Shown: in pieces, positions 5,599 to 9,518 of the stretch
Layout of the letters: each line of letters begins with the position of its first letter
Position numbering within the stretch: the first letter of the stretch is position 1
Assembly (NCBI GenBank): GCA_031277075.1
Contig: JAISLV010000122.1
Location: forward strand, 1 to 9,518
From: Endomicrobium sp.
GTDB lineage: Bacteria > Elusimicrobiota > Endomicrobiia > Endomicrobiales > Endomicrobiaceae
Length of the DNA stretch: 9,518 nucleotides
Direction of reading: 5' to 3'
Position numbers and translations under genes: made by a program
Notes under the pieces: model-generated
Told to the model about the DNA's origin: nothing
Seen by the model: the letters and a program-made list of their open reading frames with translations, nothing else
Databases searched by the model: none

Positions 5599-5628
5599 TT
5601 GACACTTTGCATTTTATTTGTTTATTTA
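5599..5628 (+). promoter_or_regulatory. Possible promoter of the OmpA-like gene
   Basis: A consensus -35 TTGACA (5599-5604) is followed after 18 bp by TATTTA (5623-5628), a weak -10. This would start transcription near 5635, giving a leader of about 50 nt before the ATG at 5683. The -35 is perfect, but the -10 is imperfect in an AT-rich stretch. Confidence 0.5.
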
Positions 5629-5682
5629 TTAGAGAGCGCAGGTTTTTATGGACGCTAAAATACTTTAGGATAAATTTAGAAA

Positions 5683-6606
5683 ATGAAAACGAATTACTTT
5701 TTGATTATCGCTATATCGGTTTTTATAAGCGCGCCGCAGGCGGTTTTTGCCGCGGCTAACAGAAGCGCGTTTGAAACCGACTCTGCGGGAAAACAAAAAG
5801 CCGACGATAAAGTTCAATCTCAAAATGTTTTTGAAGAACAGCGCGATTTAAGCCGAGCAAATTCCGAAAGAGCGATGTCAGAATACGAGGCTCAACAGGC
5901 AAGACTTGACGCCGAACTTGAAAAACGCAGATTTCGCGAAATACAAAATGAATTGTCGCTGCAAAATGGAAACTCCGAGATTTTTAAACTTGAAGAAGAC
6001 AAAGAAAATGAACCGAATTCGCGCGCGGAAATTACAAAAAACGAACAAACCGCTGGAAAAAGAAAAGCCGAAATCGCAAAGAAAACCAAAGAACTTGCCG
6101 AGAAAAAAGCGCAGCTTGAAAAACAAATAAAGAAAAGCAAATTTAAACCCAGCCCTTTAGACGGCGAAGAAATAACGCAAAACGCCGCAAAACCGGACAA
6201 TGAAATAAGCGACGCGGAGCTTGAAAAAAATGTTACTCAATCCGAAGAACGCAGAATGAATCCCGCGCTTTTTAGGGCGGTTATCCCTGCGGATTTTTTT
6301 GTTAAAAACGGATACGAGCTTACTAAGAAAGCAAAAGACGAGATTGCAAAATACGCCGCGCAGATAAAAAAATTACAATACCGCAAAATAACGGTTGAAG
6401 GGCATTCTGATTCTTTAGAAACTCCGCTTGAGGCTAAGAGAACTTCTCGGTTAAGGGCAAAAGCCGTCTACGACGAGCTTATTGAAAACGAAATAGACGC
6501 TTCGCAAACGCAATACGTAGGTCTTGCGGATAGAATACGCGAAGAGACGAATAAAACTAAAAAGGGAAGATTTGCAAACCGAAGAACTGAAATATTTGTT
6601 GAATAA
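5683..6606 (+). CDS. Secreted coiled-coil protein with OmpA-like peptidoglycan-binding domain
   Basis: This 307-residue protein has a signal peptide (1 to about 23, cleavage near VFA). A highly charged Glu/Lys/Arg/Gln-rich stretch (about 50-155) looks like a long coiled coil. A Pro/Asn-containing linker follows, then an OmpA C-terminal-like domain (about 200-307). In that domain VEGHSDS (238-244) and RLRAKAV (256-262) match the family, and Asp243 and Arg258 have the same 15-residue spacing as the diaminopimelate-binding Asp271/Arg286 of E. coli OmpA. The family ending NRRTEI (299-304) is present. There is no lipobox and no N-terminal barrel, so it is probably a periplasmic protein that grips peptidoglycan through its C-terminus and reaches out with the coiled coil. 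The ribosome site is weak (AGGA about 12 nt upstream). The exact role is unknown. Confidence 0.88.
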   Translation: MKTNYFLIIAISVFISAPQAVFAAANRSAFETDSAGKQKADDKVQSQNVFEEQRDLSRANSERAMSEYEAQQARLDAELEKRRFREIQNELSLQNGNSEIFKLEEDKENEPNSRAEITKNEQTAGKRKAEIAKKTKELAEKKAQLEKQIKKSKFKPSPLDGEEITQNAAKPDNEISDAELEKNVTQSEERRMNPALFRAVIPADFFVKNGYELTKKAKDEIAKYAAQIKKLQYRKITVEGHSDSLETPLEAKRTSRLRAKAVYDELIENEIDASQTQYVGLADRIREETNKTKKGRFANRRTEIFVE

Positions 6607-6642
6607 TTAACAAATATTTTATAATTATTAAAAAGTTTTTAT

Positions 6643-6650
6643 GTTATAAT
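6643..6650 (+). promoter_or_regulatory. Extended -10 promoter of the Pmp-like gene
   Basis: TATAAT (6645-6650) is preceded by TG with one base between (6642-6643), the perfect extended -10 form. The -35 region (about 6622) is only AT-rich, which an extended -10 can tolerate. It lies about 47 bp ahead of the start at 6697, implying that the large gene has its own promoter separate from the OmpA-like gene. Confidence 0.65.
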
Positions 6651-6687
6651 GAATAAATATAATAAATGAAAATAATAAATATATGAT

Positions 6688-6691
6688 GGAG
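6688..6691 (+). promoter_or_regulatory. Ribosome binding site of the Pmp-like gene
   Basis: GGAG lies 5 nt before the ATG at 6697. It selects this start, and the product then begins with a clear signal peptide. Confidence 0.75.
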
Positions 6692-6696
6692 CCAAT

Positions 6697-9518
6697 ATGC
6701 CGAAAGCGTTAAAGCCGCGTATTTTTCAAATCTTAGCCGTTTTGTTTTTGGTAATCCCTGCCGCGCAGGCTGTTGATGTAAGCAGCTGGACGGGGTTATC
6801 TGCCGAGATAAGTTCTCCCACAACAAACGAAATAACTTTTACAAACAATTCAATTGTCTATGAGAATGCCGCTCTTCCTGTAATCAGCAAGCAAATTAAT
6901 TTTAATTCAGGTGTTGGTTTAGTGACGCTGGATGCAAACGAAAAAGGGCGTATATTTAATTTTAGTGGTGGAAAAGGCAACTTTTATCACTCTATAAAGT
7001 TTGAAAACAGCAATAGCTCTAATAATGGAGGAGCAGTATATTTATTAAATGGTTCTATTGTAAATTTTTATGGAAATTCTACTGCGTTTGAAAATAACAG
7101 TTCTAATAGTCTTGGCGGTGGGGCAGTAAATGTTAACATCAATTCACAAATGTATTTTTCAGGTGATGACGTTGTTTTCTCTAGCAATTCAGCTTCAGAT
7201 GGAAGCGGCGGCGCGGCAGTTGTTTGGAATAATTCTACAATGTTGTTTTCTACTATGAGCAAAGTATCTTTTACAAGTAATAGCGCGGATTCTGTTGGAG
7301 GAGCTGTAGGCGTAATCAATAGCAATCTTTTCTTTAATAATATAAGTACTATTACTTTTTCCCTAAATACAGCTCAAGAAGGCGGGGCAATTTATGCTGA
7401 TAACAAATCAAATGTTCAATTCTTAGGTAATAATTCCATAATTTTTTCATCTAATACAGCATTAGGAAACGGCGGAGCTGTGGCGGCGTTAGATGCTTCT
7501 ACAATGGCATTTTCTGGCGGGTCAGTATTATTTACAAGGAATGCTGTTACAGGTAATAATTCTGGCGGGGCGATTTCTGCGGTAGGCGGCGCAATAATAG
7601 AATTTGAAAATACCTCTCTTGTTTTTTCGTCAAATGCGGCAAATGGTAATGGCGGAGCTATTTATGCGTCTAATGCCCGCGCTAATTTTTTTAATAATAC
7701 AGGGATTTCGTTTTCCTCAAATTCGGCAAATTATGGCGGGGCAGTTTTTGCTGCAGGTAGCTCAAATGTTCAATTCTCAAGTAATAGCTATATAAATTTT
7801 TCATCAAATACTGCAAAAATTTTCGGCGGAGCATTTTATTTAACAAACTCAACTCTGAATTTTACCAGCGGCTCTGTAGTTTTTGAAAATAATAGCGCAG
7901 GTAGGAATTCTAATAATGCGGCAGGCGGAGCTATATATGCTGTTCAAAATTCTCAGTTGAATTTTAGCAATCTATCAAATATTGACTTTACATCAAATAT
8001 TTCTACAATTGGAACAGGATATGGCGGAGCAATTTCTTTAGCTGTTTCAACCGCTGCATTTTCAAACAATACGGAAATTAATTTTTCATCTAATCTTTCA
8101 GTGCAAGGCGGAGCTATTTACGCAAATAGCAATTCAGACATTCAGTTTTCAAACAATGATTCCATAAAATTTTTATTAAATTCTGCAAGTCAATATGGCG
8201 GTGGGGCAATACATTTAGAGAACTCTTCTCTAACATTTAATGACAATAATTCTGTATTTTTTACGGGAAACATCATTCCTAAATCAGGCGGCGGTGCGAT
8301 ATATTTACAAAATTCAACTCTAACATTTACTAATAATAATTCTGTGCTTTTTTCGTCAAATTCGGCATATCAAGGCGGCGCGATATATTTACAAAATTCA
8401 ACTCTAACATTTGCTAATGCTAATAATAATTTTGTGCTTTTTTCGTCAAATTCGGCAAATCAAGGCGGAGCGATATACAATGGTATTGGCGGCGTATTGA
8501 ATTTGGGAGCTATAAGCGGGGGAAGTATAACATTTAGCGGAAACAGAGCGACAAACGGAAACGATATTTATCAAAATATGTACAGCACTACAAATATAAA
8601 CGGTCTAGGCGATGTGGTGTTTAACGGCGGCATAGAAGGGTTTGGAGTAATAAATAAAATAAATGACGGAAAAGTATATTTTAATGCGGGGTCAAAGACA
8701 AATTTTGGCGGGACATTTAATATAGAGGGCGGCATAGTATATTTTTCTACGTCTGCGACAATAGATACGCTGAAAATAAGCGGCGGCGGCTTGGGGCTTG
8801 ACGTTGATTTTTCATCAGTGTCAAATTCAAGCACAAGTTATATATATACTACGACTACAACTATATTGTCAGGTAATTTGTATGTTACCATAGAGCAAAT
8901 CCCAAATGTAAGTTCAAATACTGCTGTAATATTTGCAAAAAACACCAATATCAGTGAAATTTTTGACTCAATATATGTAAATGGCGTATTAGCTAATGCG
9001 CATTATAGTTTTGAATGGGCGCAAGATTCATTAAAACCAGAGTATAGCTTTACTGGTTGGCTTATATATGATAACAATATAAAAATATGGAATCCGTTTG
9101 TGGAGCAGTATAGAAATATAACGGCAGGACAAACGATAACATTATCTGATAATATAACAGCAAAGAGCGGCGACAATAATGCGTTCGGCTCGACTAGCAA
9201 CAGCAATATAACAATAGACGGGGCGGGGTTTGTTTTAAATTCTGCAAATAATACAAATTTGGGTTTTGTATTGAATAATTCGTCAGTAACGTTTAAAGGC
9301 ATAAGTTTTCAAAATTTTCTGAACGATGCTTCAGGCGGCGCAATACAAGTTGTTTCGGGTTCAACGGTAAATTTTATAGGACAAATAAATTTTTCAAGCA
9401 ATAGAGCCTTATCTGGCGGGGCTATATACGCAAGCGGCGCGGTAATAGGAGTTGTAAATTCTACAATAACTTTTTCATCCAATTCGGCAAACTCGGACGG
9501 CGGGGCGATTTATGCTGA
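6697..9518 (+). CDS. Large Pmp-like beta-helix surface protein, probable autotransporter (3' end outside window)
   Basis: From the ATG at 6697 the frame is open without a stop to the right edge: 940 codons plus two bases. Residues 1-25 form a signal peptide (basic start, hydrophobic core, cleavage after AQA). The body is built of about 20 repeats of roughly 25-40 residues, alternating FSSNSA-type FxxN motifs with GGAI/GGAV, often GGAIYA or GGAIYL. This GGA[ILV]/FxxN signature is that of chlamydial polymorphic membrane proteins and related beta-helix passengers. Repeats fill residues about 110-600. A region of different character (about 600-805) follows, and a second run of GGAI repeats begins near residue 880. 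A C-terminal autotransporter barrel would lie beyond the window, so the secretion route is unproven. Composition is poor in Cys and Lys and rich in Asn, Ser, Gly and Phe. Likely roles are adhesion or surface variation. Confidence 0.88.
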   Translation, partial: MPKALKPRIFQILAVLFLVIPAAQAVDVSSWTGLSAEISSPTTNEITFTNNSIVYENAALPVISKQINFNSGVGLVTLDANEKGRIFNFSGGKGNFYHSIKFENSNSSNNGGAVYLLNGSIVNFYGNSTAFENNSSNSLGGGAVNVNINSQMYFSGDDVVFSSNSASDGSGGAAVVWNNSTMLFSTMSKVSFTSNSADSVGGAVGVINSNLFFNNISTITFSLNTAQEGGAIYADNKSNVQFLGNNSIIFSSNTALGNGGAVAALDASTMAFSGGSVLFTRNAVTGNNSGGAISAVGGAIIEFENTSLVFSSNAANGNGGAIYASNARANFFNNTGISFSSNSANYGGAVFAAGSSNVQFSSNSYINFSSNTAKIFGGAFYLTNSTLNFTSGSVVFENNSAGRNSNNAAGGAIYAVQNSQLNFSNLSNIDFTSNISTIGTGYGGAISLAVSTAAFSNNTEINFSSNLSVQGGAIYANSNSDIQFSNNDSIKFLLNSASQYGGGAIHLENSSLTFNDNNSVFFTGNIIPKSGGGAIYLQNSTLTFTNNNSVLFSSNSAYQGGAIYLQNSTLTFANANNNFVLFSSNSANQGGAIYNGIGGVLNLGAISGGSITFSGNRATNGNDIYQNMYSTTNINGLGDVVFNGGIEGFGVINKINDGKVYFNAGSKTNFGGTFNIEGGIVYFSTSATIDTLKISGGGLGLDVDFSSVSNSSTSYIYTTTTTILSGNLYVTIEQIPNVSSNTAVIFAKNTNISEIFDSIYVNGVLANAHYSFEWAQDSLKPEYSFTGWLIYDNNIKIWNPFVEQYRNITAGQTITLSDNITAKSGDNNAFGSTSNSNITIDGAGFVLNSANNTNLGFVLNNSSVTFKGISFQNFLNDASGGAIQVVSGSTVNFIGQINFSSNRALSGGAIYASGAVIGVVNSTITFSSNSANSDGGAIYA
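8296..8472 (+). repeat. Recently duplicated repeat units inside the Pmp-like gene
   Basis: Two adjacent units start at GCGATATATTTACAAAATTC at 8296 and 8380, and a third begins diverging at 8470, giving periods of 84 and 90 bp (28 and 30 codons). The shared stretches AACTCTAACATTT and GTGCTTTTTTCGTCAAATTC are identical at DNA level. The second unit differs mainly by a 6-bp GCTAAT insertion and scattered substitutions. Other repeats in the gene agree only at protein level, so this pair is the youngest and keeps the reading frame. Confidence 0.85.

Noticed and set aside
5878..6200. Frames inside the OmpA-like gene on both strands
   Set aside because: These are shadows of the Glu/Lys-rich coiled-coil coding sequence; the minus-strand versions are Phe/Ser-rich antisense translations.
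6606..6645. Possible terminator after the OmpA-like gene
   Set aside because: The region is AT-rich but I found no stable GC-containing hairpin followed by a T-run.
6644..9302. Several short frames within the Pmp-like gene and its upstream region
   Set aside because: All lie on other frames of the 940-codon open frame or over its promoter. None has a ribosome site or recognisable domain.

Overview
The window comes from a Gram-negative (diderm) bacterium of low to moderate GC. It encodes a TonB-dependent outer-membrane receptor, a periplasmic binding protein, an OmpA-type peptidoglycan-binding protein and a very large exported repeat protein with chlamydial-Pmp-like GGA[IV]/FxxN repeats. AT-rich genes with embedded GCG/CGC codons, Pmp-like repeats outside Chlamydiae, and dispersed palindromes whose translation reads 'PELVSGS' would fit Elusimicrobiota (Endomicrobia-like). 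That assignment is a low-confidence guess from style; no rRNA or marker gene is present.

Left half, minus strand (1-4920): a compact vitamin B12 (corrinoid) salvage locus. Reading leftwards there is a promoter (about 4888-4917), a cobalamin riboswitch (about 4726-4853), an intrinsic terminator hairpin (4641-4675) directly before the ribosome binding site, then the adenosyltransferase gene (cobO/btuR type, 4102-4626). It is followed closely by a periplasmic binding protein (btuF type), a FecCD-family permease (btuC type) and an ABC ATPase (btuD type). After a long hairpin comes a second cobalamin riboswitch (about 1212-1330) and a TonB-dependent receptor (btuB type) that runs off the left edge. 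Together these genes give outer-membrane capture, periplasmic binding, inner-membrane import and adenosylation, with two B12-sensing RNAs.

Centre (4920-5682): a 760-bp region with no credible gene between the leftward B12 operon and the rightward genes. It holds two related repeat blocks 372 bp apart. Each has a 12-bp-period run, a CCCTGAA/TTCAGGG palindrome, and an array of 24-bp units carrying a GACGCG-TT-CGCGTC hairpin (four units in one block, six in the other). A related palindrome lies between the blocks, and further inverted repeats and a likely promoter follow. The same GACGCGTTCGCGTC core also occurs inside the hairpin between btuD and the btuB riboswitch.

Right half, plus strand (5683-9518): a 307-residue secreted protein with a coiled coil and an OmpA-like peptidoglycan-binding domain, then a strong extended -10 promoter and a giant open frame of at least 940 codons, cut by the right edge. 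The latter has a signal peptide and about 20 GGA-type beta-helix repeats and is probably a Pmp-like surface protein or autotransporter. It shows signs of internal duplication and mosaic codon use.
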